A DNA stretch of 64,000 nt from Xenoacremonium recifei (taxonomy: Eukaryota > Ascomycota > Sordariomycetes > Hypocreales > Nectriaceae), in the NCBI GenBank assembly GCA_012184525.1, contig WOFQ01000045.1, positions 233,078-297,077 of the forward strand, given 5' to 3'. Of this stretch, positions 12,401-21,054 are shown one piece after another. Below the pieces are notes generated by a model that was not told the origin of the DNA, made no database searches, and saw nothing but the letters and a program-made list of their open reading frames with translations. Position 1 is the first letter of the stretch. Every line of letters begins with the position of its first letter. Both the position numbers and the translations under genes were made by a program.

Positions 12401-12772
12401 CTTGAGATCAAGCGATGGAGAGACACCATGAAGCGCGAACGCTCGAGGACTCGGGAAGAGAGTCTTCGGGTCAGAGAAAATAAGAGCCTCGCGGCGGCTC
12501 GAGATGATCCCGCGCTTTCGCGTAGGCTGAGTCGAGAGATTATGGAGAGGAGAGCCCATCTGGAACTGATGAGGGCGACTAGGGCGCCGAGGGCGCGGAC
12601 GAGACAGATTGAGACGGAAGCGGTGTTTGAGAGGGGGATGAGGTCTGCGAGGCTTCCGGAGGATAAGCCCGAGGAGGTGGTCAAGGATGCTGATCTGGGT
12701 GATGATCTAGGTGGTGGTCAGGACGATAATCAGGACGAGAAGCCGGCTGTTGACTTGGGCGAGACTTACTAG
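9496..12772 (+). CDS. large coiled-coil protein with SP-rich N-terminus, function unknown
   Basis: Predicted join 9496..10963, 11028..11390, 11460..12772 (1047 aa). The ATG at 9496 is the first AUG in frame; the frame opens upstream only through TTG. Residues ~45-150 are a low-complexity run of short units of the type KSP/QSP/KSPQ, potential proline-directed kinase sites. From about residue 300 to 660 there are long charged heptads (QLDDQVDAFKKQFKEQEATR, repeated KK.KLDEKEEDW), a coiled coil. The last third is a different helical domain with YMFEQWYHAYENTFF and an EF-hand-like loop DVETDGTLTREQF that has Gln instead of Glu at position 12. Both introns are phase 1. It is likely a structural or scaffold protein; I cannot name it. 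Confidence 0.75.
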
Positions 12773-13427
12773 GGATTTGTCTGGCTTTGGTGGTTGCTAA
12801 GTTCCCAATAATTCGTGTTGATGGCTTTGTGAGACTTCACTGGTTGTTCTACTTGTTTAATTCCAAGGGTTTTATTTCGTAATTAGTATGTTCGATCTCC
12901 ATGACTTTGTTTCTTTTCGCTTCTTGGCCCAAACCTACCTGTTGCTTAAAAAACATCAATGCACGGAGCACCAGAAGCGAGTTTCTCCCAGCTTATTGAC
13001 TCTTATCTATTGAATAATCCTTTATTTCGTATTGTACCATTGGTCTATCATCCTCCCAGAGGACCTTGCCCTATTAGGCAGCTGGAGAGGTCGAAGTAAC
13101 ACCCCGCAAGAAACGCTCAGGACTCACATTAAGCGCTTTAGAGAATGGCGCGTTGAAATGTCAGATCTAGTGGAGCTTTCCAGAGCTATTCGCGAATCAT
13201 GTAAATGGCTATGTTGAGTCTACCTTGTTAGCTTGTAGGCCATGAGCTGAGCGAGTCCCGAATACCACGTTACCTGGGCTGACAGCTTGATGAAGCCTCA
13301 GGAGGTCTCCTGAGAGCAACCCAGTAGCTTGAGGAATGCTTGGCGTAAAGATGTATATAAACTCCTGGGAGAATCTCCCATACATTCTTCCATGATATTA
13401 TCGTTCATTTTTGCGAACCGTCGAATT
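12773..13427 (+). promoter_or_regulatory. promoter of the aldose epimerase gene with two inverted repeats and a TATA box
   Basis: An inverted repeat with 8-bp arms CTCAGGAG / CTCCTGAG and a 2-bp spacer lies at 13297..13314. A TATATAA box is at 13354..13360. A second inverted repeat with 7-bp arms (TGGGAGA / TCTCCCA, 1-bp spacer) is at 13366..13380, between the TATA box and the ATG. The TATA position predicts transcription starting near 13385, which favours the ATG at 13428 over the one at 13392. Confidence 0.5.
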
Positions 13428-14471
13428 ATGTCTAAAGATGGCCCTGTCAAATTCCTTCCTCTTGGAGCCATCATTCAAGAGGTGAATATTGGAGGACGTA
13501 ACGTCGTTCTTGGTTTTCCCAAGCAAGAACACTACAAAAACATCAGTCACCCATATTTTGGGGAGACAATTGGACGTATTCCCAATCGGTTGTCCGATGG
13601 GAAAATATGTGATTTGAATGGGCGCGATTATGAGCTTGCTAAAAATGAAAGAGGAATCACCACCATTCACGGAGGAATAAACGGATGGGGAAAGAAGATT
13701 TGGAATGGGCCAGAGTTGGTCTCACGCAATGGCAGAGAGGCTACTCTCTTCACCTTGCGCAGTCCTGACGGGGACGAGGGATTTCCCGGCGAGGTTGAGG
13801 CAAGGGTCTGGTACACGGTTGAGCATCGAACTCCAAGCGATGGGGGGGATCAAACTGAGGAGGTGATCCTAGATATGGAGTATGAGATTGAGATGACTGG
13901 ATCCGAGCCGGATATCACAGAAACAGTATGTGCCATGACGAGTCATGGGTACTGGAATATTGGCGACGGGCCGACTATAGCAGGGACCGAAGCCCAATTC
14001 GCGAGCAACCTCTATGTCCATTCAGACGAGAAGCAGATTCCCACAGGCAAACTGATGAAACACCCGTCCATCGAAACAGACCGCACGATCATATTCACAG
14101 ACACCACGCCAGTCATTGACGATTGCTTCGTGCTAGACGAGGACGTCTCCAAAGTGCCGTTGGACACGAGACCACGCCCCCTACGGAAATACGTTACCAT
14201 TTACCATCCATCAACCAAGATCCACCTCGAAGGCTTCACAACAGAGCCATCATTCGTTTTCTACCCAGGCGATGTTATTGATGTCGCGGAGATTCCTGCC
14301 GTGGACGGAGAGCACGCTGCGGTACCATACAAGGGTCCTCGCAGTGGCATCGCACTGGAGCCAACTCGGTACCTGAACGCGGTGAACACCCCTGGATGGC
14401 GGCCAATGGTGCTGATCAAGAGGGGCCAGATCTGGGGAAGCCGGAGCAGATTCAGGGTCTGGCTGGAATAG
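13428..14471 (+). CDS. aldose 1-epimerase (mutarotase) family protein
   Basis: An intronless frame, 347 aa from MSKDGPVKFLPLGAII; an in-frame ATG at 13392 would add 12 residues. Family blocks: GRNVVLGFPKQEHY, GETIGRIPNR (sugar-pocket Arg), TTIHGGINGWGKK (catalytic-side His), LRSPDGDEGFPGEV, MTSHGYWNIGD, DDCFVLDE and the C-terminal MVLIKRGQIWGSRS. It interconverts alpha and beta anomers of aldoses in the cytosol; no signal peptide is seen. It stands first in a run of sugar-oxidising genes, which fits supplying the right anomer to the 1-dehydrogenase that follows. The intergenic gap to that gene is 269 bp, so it is not co-transcribed in the bacterial sense. Confidence 0.88.
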   Translation: MSKDGPVKFLPLGAIIQEVNIGGRNVVLGFPKQEHYKNISHPYFGETIGRIPNRLSDGKICDLNGRDYELAKNERGITTIHGGINGWGKKIWNGPELVSRNGREATLFTLRSPDGDEGFPGEVEARVWYTVEHRTPSDGGDQTEEVILDMEYEIEMTGSEPDITETVCAMTSHGYWNIGDGPTIAGTEAQFASNLYVHSDEKQIPTGKLMKHPSIETDRTIIFTDTTPVIDDCFVLDEDVSKVPLDTRPRPLRKYVTIYHPSTKIHLEGFTTEPSFVFYPGDVIDVAEIPAVDGEHAAVPYKGPRSGIALEPTRYLNAVNTPGWRPMVLIKRGQIWGSRSRFRVWLE

Positions 14472-14740
14472 AGCACTGGCCGAAGATTGCCCCTTTTGGA
14501 TGTCCGGGACCGAATGGCGGGTCGAGGGCCGGAGCATGCCCGGAAGGGGATCTCCGGATGGCCCCCACTCGCTCCGAACCCCGCCCCCGCCCCCGCGTTG
14601 GGGTGGTACAAGGACGTCACAGGCACAGTTTATGTAACCTGGGATATCTCAGGCACAGTGAATCGGCATTGATCACTGCTGCTGTATATGTAGTTTATTG
14701 AGTTGAATCGAGAAAATGCACGCTTGACACATCCTCTTCC

Positions 14741-15526
14741 ATGGACAGCCACAACAGCAAGTACGCCGTCTATCCCAGCCTCAAGGGCCGAGTCGTGGTC
14801 GTCTCCGGCGGCGCAACAGGCATTGGGGCGTCGATGGTCGAGGCCTTTGCTCGCCAGGGATGCAAGACGGTCATCCTCGACATCCGCGATGCAGACGCTC
14901 TGGCACTAATCGACAACTTGACCGAACTCGGCCGAGTTGAAGCTCCTGTCTTCCACCACTGCGATGTCACCGACATTGATACCAGTCTTCGGCCGGTCGC
15001 TGCTAAGATACTTGCCCAATTCCCAGAGATCCACGCCGTAGTCAACAATGCAGCTCACGATCTACGCATTCCGACCACCCAAATCACGGCTGATGACTGG
15101 GACACCGGCCTGGCTGTCAACCTGCGCCATCAGTTCTTCCTCACGCAAGCCCTCCTCCCGGGTCTCCTCGCCGCGGGCTCCTCCTCTGTCATCAACATTG
15201 GCAGCATCACGTGGGCGATCCCAGGCGTTGGCCTCGCACCCTATGTCGCCAGCAAGGCCGCCATCGTGGGCTTGACAAAGACGCTGGCGCATGAATTCGG
15301 CCCCCGCGGTGTGCGCGTCAACAGCATCATGCCGGGTGCTATTGCGACGGAGAGACAGAGACGGGAGATCCTGACGCCTGAGTATGAGGCGCATGTGCTG
15401 GAGCGGCAGGCGCTGAAGAGACTCTTGGAGCCGGAGGAGGTTGCGAGGCTGGCGCTGTGGCTGGCAGCCGATGACAGCTCGGGGGTTACGAATCAGAGCA
15501 TGGTGGTGGATGCGGGCTGGATATGA
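14741..15526 (+). CDS. SDR-family sugar 1-dehydrogenase (XylB / fucose dehydrogenase-like)
   Basis: An intronless frame, 261 aa. The opening YPSLKGRVVVVSGGATGIGA is a Rossmann dinucleotide site. The acidic D in VILDIRDADAL suggests NAD+ preference. Then NNAAHDLR, VNLRHQFFLTQ, catalytic Ser in INIGSITW, and YVASKAA (Tyr-xxx-Lys). The end is LAADDSSGVTNQSMVVDAGWI. From memory, the YPSLKG start, NLRH block and ..DAGW end resemble Caulobacter D-xylose 1-dehydrogenase XylB and related L-fucose/L-arabinose 1-dehydrogenases more than ketoreductases. The expected reaction is aldose + NAD(P)+ to aldonolactone. The adjacent lactonase supports this; the substrate sugar is not resolved. Confidence 0.8.
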   Translation: MDSHNSKYAVYPSLKGRVVVVSGGATGIGASMVEAFARQGCKTVILDIRDADALALIDNLTELGRVEAPVFHHCDVTDIDTSLRPVAAKILAQFPEIHAVVNNAAHDLRIPTTQITADDWDTGLAVNLRHQFFLTQALLPGLLAAGSSSVINIGSITWAIPGVGLAPYVASKAAIVGLTKTLAHEFGPRGVRVNSIMPGAIATERQRREILTPEYEAHVLERQALKRLLEPEEVARLALWLAADDSSGVTNQSMVVDAGWI

Positions 15527-15784
15527 GTGACGATAGTAGTCTCGGTGAGGCGTCGAGATGGCGATAGTGGGATAAGCGAGTCGAAAACTCCACCAGACCG
15601 GCGTGCTAGGATATTCTCCGGCCTCAAGATGGATTCCTCAATCTCAGAAAATACCTCGTTTAATCACGTGCTCCTTTTTGCGGATAAACTTGTTGATTGC
15701 GACGGTTGTGAAGTTTATCCTTGTTTACCACTATCATCCGATCATCTCCTCTACGGTCACGTCGATTCGCCACACACGCCCAGT

Positions 15785-16918
15785 ATGAAGACCTACACCG
15801 TCACCGAGGTAAGTTATATAAGTTACCTGCCTATTGTATTCGCAAGATTGCTAAGTTTTGGGCTAGCCATTCTTGGACCTCAATTGCGGTCTCGCTGAGA
15901 GCCCTTTTTGGGAGAAAGATGACAATATCCTGCGCTTCGTCGATATCGTTAATAAACTCGTGTACCGTGTGAATTTGGACGAAGGTCCAGCATCTCTGAA
16001 GAAGACAGAATATGAGAACCTCATCGCGTAAGCTGTCCGTTGCTAACTTTACCGCTCGGCTTACTCACCCCCTCTGTGTAGCATCACCGCAGACCTCACC
16101 TCCTCAGACGATAGCTTCATCTTTGGTGGCAAGTACGGCATAGGCATCTCCAAGAAGGACGGCTCGGAATCGAAGATCATCCAGAAGTATTGGAATGATG
16201 AGGAGACGAAAGCTGGAAAGCCCGATCTCATGAGAGCCAACGATGGTGCGGTTGACAGCAAGGGCAGGTTCTGGGTCAGCGCACTGTGCGATCCTTCAGT
16301 CACCAAGTTTGCCCCAGAAGGCAAGATTGAAACCGATTAGTATTTGAGAATGTACGTCTGATAAGCGATATAGGTGCTCTCTTCCGACGAGATCTGGATG
16401 GGCAGCTTACCCGAGTCATTACTGGAGTGACTATTCCGAACGGCATGAGTTGGTCGAAAGATGACAAGACTCTCTACTTTACGGATACTGCCGAGGGCAG
16501 CATCTACGCGTACGATTATGATGCAGAGTCAGGCGATATCTCTAACCAGCGAGTGTTCTTCAAGACTGAGGAAGGCACCGGTCCTGATGGACACACGCAA
16601 GACGAAGAGGGGAATCTCTGGGTTGCTGTTTGGGGATCATGGACGGTCGTGAGAGTTTCACCTGAAGGCAAGATCACAGCTGAGATTCGGCTACCCACAC
16701 GCTGCGTGACTGTAAGTCATCTCAATTACACCGTAGTCAAAAAGATGGACTGATACTAAACGATTTAGGCGGTTGCATTTGCCGGTGAGGATGTCTACAT
16801 CACTAGCGAGGCTGATCCAGAGCCGGAGAAGTACCCAGAGACGGTCCGGTATCAGGGCGCAGTCTTTAAATGCCACGTTGGAGTCAAGGGAGCCGCTAAG
16901 AACAAAGCTATTATCTGA
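15785..16918 (+). CDS. SMP-30/gluconolactonase family lactonase
   Basis: Predicted join 15785..15808, 15867..16027, 16082..16320, 16374..16711, 16769..16918 (303 aa). Blocks: GLAESPFWEKDDNILRFVDI (metal-ligand Glu in the AESP motif), RANDGAVDSKGRFWVSAL (Asn/Asp ligands), TIPNGMSWSKDDKTLYFTDT (Asn and Asp ligands) and GPDGHTQDEEGNLWVAVWG, all in the usual order of the six-bladed propeller. Exon 1 is 24 nt (MKTYTVTE). Intron 3 appears to be GC-AG (16321..16373), since no GT donor keeps the frame. It would hydrolyse the lactone made by the upstream SDR. The stop lies 40 bp from the convergent aldolase stop. Confidence 0.85.
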
Positions 16919-16958
16919 AAATGATCAAAAGTCTTGGATCCTGATCCAGAACCCAATA

Positions 16959-17958
16959 TTACGCTTTGCCGCTTGAAAGGACCGCATCCATATACTTGGC
17001 TGTCAAGTCAGTAATTTTCTCCATGCCATCTGGCGTGACTTTCTCTGCGCCCTCCTCTAAAAGCTGCTGAAGTGGTTTATCGTTAATGTTCTGTTCCAGG
17101 TATGCATGGAAATCCCAGAGAAGATCGCGATTGACGTTGATCTTCGTGATGCCTGCGGCGATGAGTTTCCTTGTTAGCTCCTCTGGAAATTCGAGAACAC
17201 CATGAAGGGCGATCATAACACCAGCAGCTGAGGTAATGCGCTGGATCATTTCCAATCTATAAATACGATGTTTTAGCACCTGTCCTTTCCAGGCACATAG
17301 CTCAATCTTGGACTTACCTGTCCCATTCGAGAACTACGCCGCGAGGGCCGTATTGACCGTGGACGTTACCAAAAGCCGGCGCTAAAAAGTCGACACCGGC
17401 CGCGACGAACATCTTGGCCTCTTCTGCAGTAGTCATGAGTCCACTGAGATCAGCAGTATCTGAAATTCCGTGTTCGCCTCCCTCAATACGTCCTGGTTCA
17501 GCTTCTGCTGTCTTGCCTCGGGCATGGCAATAAGCAACAAGTTCTTTCGTTTTTGCGAGGTTCTCCGCCTTGGGATGGTGGGACATGTCCACCATGATGG
17601 AGTCAAAAGGTAGTTCGCAGGCCTTCTTGACCAGTTCTTCAGTTTGACAATGGTCAAGATGAACTGAGATAGGAACTGTCGCTTCTCGGGCTGCTTTGGC
17701 GGCTGTGTGGACCAGAAGTCCGTCGGAATAGGTGATTACCCATGGGAAGAACTGGATGATGAGAGGCGATCGCTTTTGTTCAGCAGCCTTGACTAGGCCC
17801 AGGATATGTTCGATATTGTACCTGAAGCTGTAAGCCAAAGGTGTCACTCTTCTGCCGGGTCAAACTCACGCAACTGCTGCTACCACTCCATACTTGCCTT
17901 CCTCCGCTGCTTTCAGTATCTGAAGCGTCTTATTGTTCTGTAAGCCTTGTTGATCCAT
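16959..17958 (-). CDS. class II (zinc) ketose-bisphosphate-type aldolase
   Basis: Predicted complement of 16959..17256, 17318..17827, 17870..17958 (298 aa). Motifs: AFRYNIEHILGLVKAAE, PISVHLDHCQ (catalytic Asp and zinc His), DSIMVDMSHHP, EAEPGRIEGGEHG (zinc Glu), APAFGNVHGQYG (zinc His), MIALHG (zinc His) and ITKINVNRDL. The 28-residue start MDQQGLQNNKTLQILKAAEE and length match fungal KbaY/FbaA-like proteins rather than glycolytic Fba (about 360 aa). The 5' intron is only 42 nt. It shares a 428-bp divergent promoter with the LtnD-like gene. In plants and fungi I recall large fusion proteins that join LtnD-like, OtnK-like and such aldolase domains, so the pairing is meaningful. The substrate is unknown. 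Confidence 0.83.
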
Positions 17959-18386
17959 GGTATCGGCGGGTTCAAAGGGGCTCGTCAAGATATTGCGAAA
18001 CTTCAGAGTGATGACTTTCCAACTAAGCCACAGTCCCCGTTTCTCGGATGAGGAGAAGCCACGAAGGATTCGCTCAGGCCGATGGAGTGCAACCGGTAGC
18101 GTCGTAGATTCTCCGGAGATACCAAATGAGGGGTAATGCAAGAAGATCACGAGCTCGACTCTCCCCAGATTTCGGGCGGAGAAAAACGGAAAATCGGTGA
18201 TCTTTGCGAGAGACAATGGGCACCAATGAAGATTGCACTTTGCTGCGTCGGAGGGGTCGAGAAGGTGTTGTGTTTTTGCCCAACACCTCAGGTCGAATTT
18301 CGATCATTCACGTCACTGAGATAGACATTCTCATGAACTTGGTTTAAGAAGTCAACTTTTGCTTCTATTTTCCCGTCTTTTCTACA
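17959..18386. promoter_or_regulatory. divergent promoter, aldolase / LtnD-like dehydrogenase
   Basis: 428 bp between two start codons pointing apart. A pyrimidine-rich tract (about 18354-18384) precedes the ATG at 18387. I could not fix a TATA box or operator. Confidence 0.5.
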
Positions 18387-19765
18387 ATGGCTCTCCCAAC
18401 AGTTGGCTTTCTCGGACTGGGGGCGATGGGCGGTGGCATGTCGAAAGTCCTTCTTGGTAAAGGGTTCGGGGTCATCGGTTTCGATGTTTACCGTCCTGCT
18501 GTAGACGCTCTTGTGGCAGCGGGTGGTGAAGCAGCAGAGAGCCCAGCGGAGGTTGCCCAGAAGACTGATATCATCATCGTTATGGTCACCAACTCGTCCC
18601 AGGTCAAGACCATCCTTCTAGATGAGAAGATCGGGGCATACAGAAACCTTCCCGAAGGCGCTGTCATTATAGTCTGCTCTACCGTACCTCCAGACTTCTG
18701 CCAAGAACTCAAGTCTCTCCTCGTTTCAAAGGCACGGCCCGATATTTTCCTGCTGGATTGTCCCGTCTCTGGCGGCGCTTCTGGAGCTGCAAATGGCACA
18801 CTATCCATTTTTAGTTCTGGGCCAGAAAATGGCCTGGCAAAAGCGCGACAAATCCTCGAGGCGCTGAGCAAGATCCTTTACACGATTCCTGGAGGAATTG
18901 GCTTCGGGTCTAAGGCGAAAATGTGTCACCAGGTGGTTCCCGAGGTCGAGATCGCTTTGGTGAATGAAGCCATGGCTTTTGCTGCTCTAGCTGGTCTCAA
19001 TACCCAGGAGGCTTTCGACGCTGCGCAAAATAGCGACGGCTGGAGTTGGATCAACGGTAATCGGATACCACATATGCTTGAGGGAGACATGAGCATCTAC
19101 TCAGCTGTGCCTAACAGTCAGAAAGACTCGGTGAGAAGAATTGACCATTTTTAACTGAAAGGCTCACCTCTAATATGACTTCTTAGTCTATCATTGTAAA
19201 TGCAGCTCGCCAAGTCTCATTCCCAGTCTTCCTTACTGCTGCTGCTGAGCAAGTATTTAATGCAGCAGCGCACGCCGGGTGGTCGAAAGACGACGATTCA
19301 ACCCTCTGGAGACTCTATATGCCCAGCTATCCAAAAGATGCGATCCATCAAATGACAAAACCCGGGAACTCTATAGTTCCACGGAATGAGAGTATCTCGG
19401 TGCAAGACGTTGTCGACATCTTCGCTGGCGTACATCTTGCTCTCGCAGCTGAGGCCATGGGCTTCACCGAGGCCGTCGGACTCGACACCCAAGTCATGTA
19501 CGAGATCATCAGCAAAGCTGCGGGATCTAACACCCAATTCGTCGAGAACGTGCCAAAGATGAAGAAACCGACTTGGTCATTACGTGACGTACCATCTGCA
19601 AAAGATGTTGGCAAGAGATTGGTCAGTCCACCCTTTCCAAGATGCGTCACATCAGGCCCTCGAGGTTGACCTTATTAGGAAAACGCGCTGATTAAAGCTA
19701 ACGCAATTGGTGCTTCAATGCCCATTTCGGCAACAGCATTGCAGCAGTTCAGACTTGTTTACTAA
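18387..19765 (+). CDS. LtnD / 3-hydroxyisobutyrate dehydrogenase-like beta-hydroxyacid dehydrogenase with a second C-terminal domain
   Basis: Predicted join 18387..19130, 19187..19621, 19679..19765 (421 aa). The N-terminal Rossmann domain has VGFLGLGAMGGGMSKVLL and the substrate block DCPVSGGASGAANGTL. The catalytic Lys is in GFGSKAKMCHQ, where the usual Lys-x-x-x-Asn becomes KMCHQ. A first helical domain ends with DDDSTLWRLYMP. A second helical stretch (residues ~310-421) repeats its pattern: IFAGVHLALAAEAMGFTEAV, SAKDVGKRL, ASMPISATALQQF. The protein stops right after ALQQFRLVY, earlier than I would expect for a full repeat. Family members oxidise 3-hydroxy or 2-hydroxy acids such as L-threonate with NAD+. 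It probably acts on a sugar acid together with the divergent aldolase. Confidence 0.8.
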
Positions 19766-19968
19766 TTAGGGGAGAAAGAACTCGAGGAATTGTCAGATAA
19801 TAAGTAGGGCCATATCTGCTTACACAGAATGGTGACCCGAGTGTCGATACGTTTATTCAATGTGCAGGACAGTTCCCGCCTTAGTATCTACAGTCTCCCT
19901 GGTTCTCACGTGGATAAGCAACTGGATCTTTATTTATATATAAAGAGCGGCGAGAACTTATTAGCCAA

Positions 19969-21054
19969 TTACTTTCGCATTCCATGCTCTTGCAAGTGCT
20001 TTGCAAACTTCTCCTCTTCCTCCAGGAGATGGTTGTCTTCTCCGACCGGGCCAGCCGTGGGATACAAAGCTTCCAAAGGCACCTCGCGGACACTCACAGA
20101 ATTGTCGTCTCTGCTTCCGATAAGCATCGTCTCGACAACATTACCATCGCCATACTGAGGCTCCGTGAGAAGACTGAACATGACAGTAGCACATTGTTCG
20201 GGTGTGAGTGTCAAGTCATCAGCGCGGACTCGGTCGCGGCAGTACTCGGGATGGAAGATGGGAGTCTGTAGTTAGGAATTTGGGTTAACAATGAACATGG
20301 TATGGCCAAGGCCGAGATAAGAGTGATCAGGAACTGAATGTGCCTTACATATACTGCACCAGGGCACACAGCGGAGTTTCGAATATTGTAACGCTTCCGC
20401 AGTGTACCCAAAGACTTGACCATGCTGACGATGGCGGCCTTACTAGCAAAGTAAAGTGGCGTCTGCAGCGAATGAACATAGCCACCTAGGCTAGCAATCC
20501 AGAGCAGATTACCCTCGACATTGCGGTTCGCCAGCCAATAGTCAATAGCAATCTGCGCGATCCTGATGGGACCCATAGTATTCACAGAGAATGTCTTGTA
20601 AACTCCAGGGTTGGTATCGGGCTTATCCTCGGCAAGGGGAGAGATGCCAGGAGGATTCCAGAAAGTGCTCGATGGGGGCTCATACAGACCAGCGCCGTTG
20701 CAAACGATGTCAATCTGACCGAGTTTCTCCAGGGACGCCTGCCACATGGCAGAAATCTGGGCCCAATCACTGATGTCGGTCTGATGGTAGTAAGCAGCAG
20801 GCTTGCTGCCGTCGGTTACGGTCCACTTGTCGAGGAGTTCCTGGGCTTCGGGCCGGAGTTTGATATCGACCATCATAACGGAACATCCGCCCTCTAGGAG
20901 CATCTTAACGAACGCAAGGCAGATGCCTATTACCACAAATCAGCCTTGTAACTACAAGCGAGCTCCGAGGGAGTCGAGAGAGCTCATTGGAGGTCGTACC
21001 GGAGCCAGCCCCCGTAACGACGGCATTTTTGCCCTTAATATCATATGCAGACAT
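19969..21054 (-). CDS. short-chain dehydrogenase/reductase, 15-PGDH-like
   Basis: Predicted complement of 19969..20265, 20349..20926, 21000..21054 (309 aa). It starts MSAYDIKGKNAVVTGAGSG. Splicing gives TGAGSGIC, one residue off the canonical TGxxxGxG. The acidic Asp in VMMVDIKL suggests NAD+. Other blocks are IDIVCNGAGLYEPP, catalytic Ser in WIASLGGYV and YFASKAA, and the C-terminal half is long and acidic (LLEEEEKFAKHL). An upstream in-frame ATG at 21102 looks less likely because MSAYDIKGK is the family-type start. It converges on the LtnD-like gene with a 203-bp gap, so it may belong to the same cluster. The substrate is unknown. Confidence 0.78.

Noticed and set aside
13392..13427. ATG at 13392 as start of the aldose epimerase
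   Set aside because: It is only about 32 bp from the TATA box and adds residues (MILSFIFANRRI) absent from the family. 13428 is preferred, though not proven.
13428..16918. Naming the cluster as the L-rhamnose LRA pathway
   Set aside because: The L-rhamnonate dehydratase and the HpcH-type LRA4 aldolase are absent. The SDR looks closer to XylB/fucose dehydrogenases.
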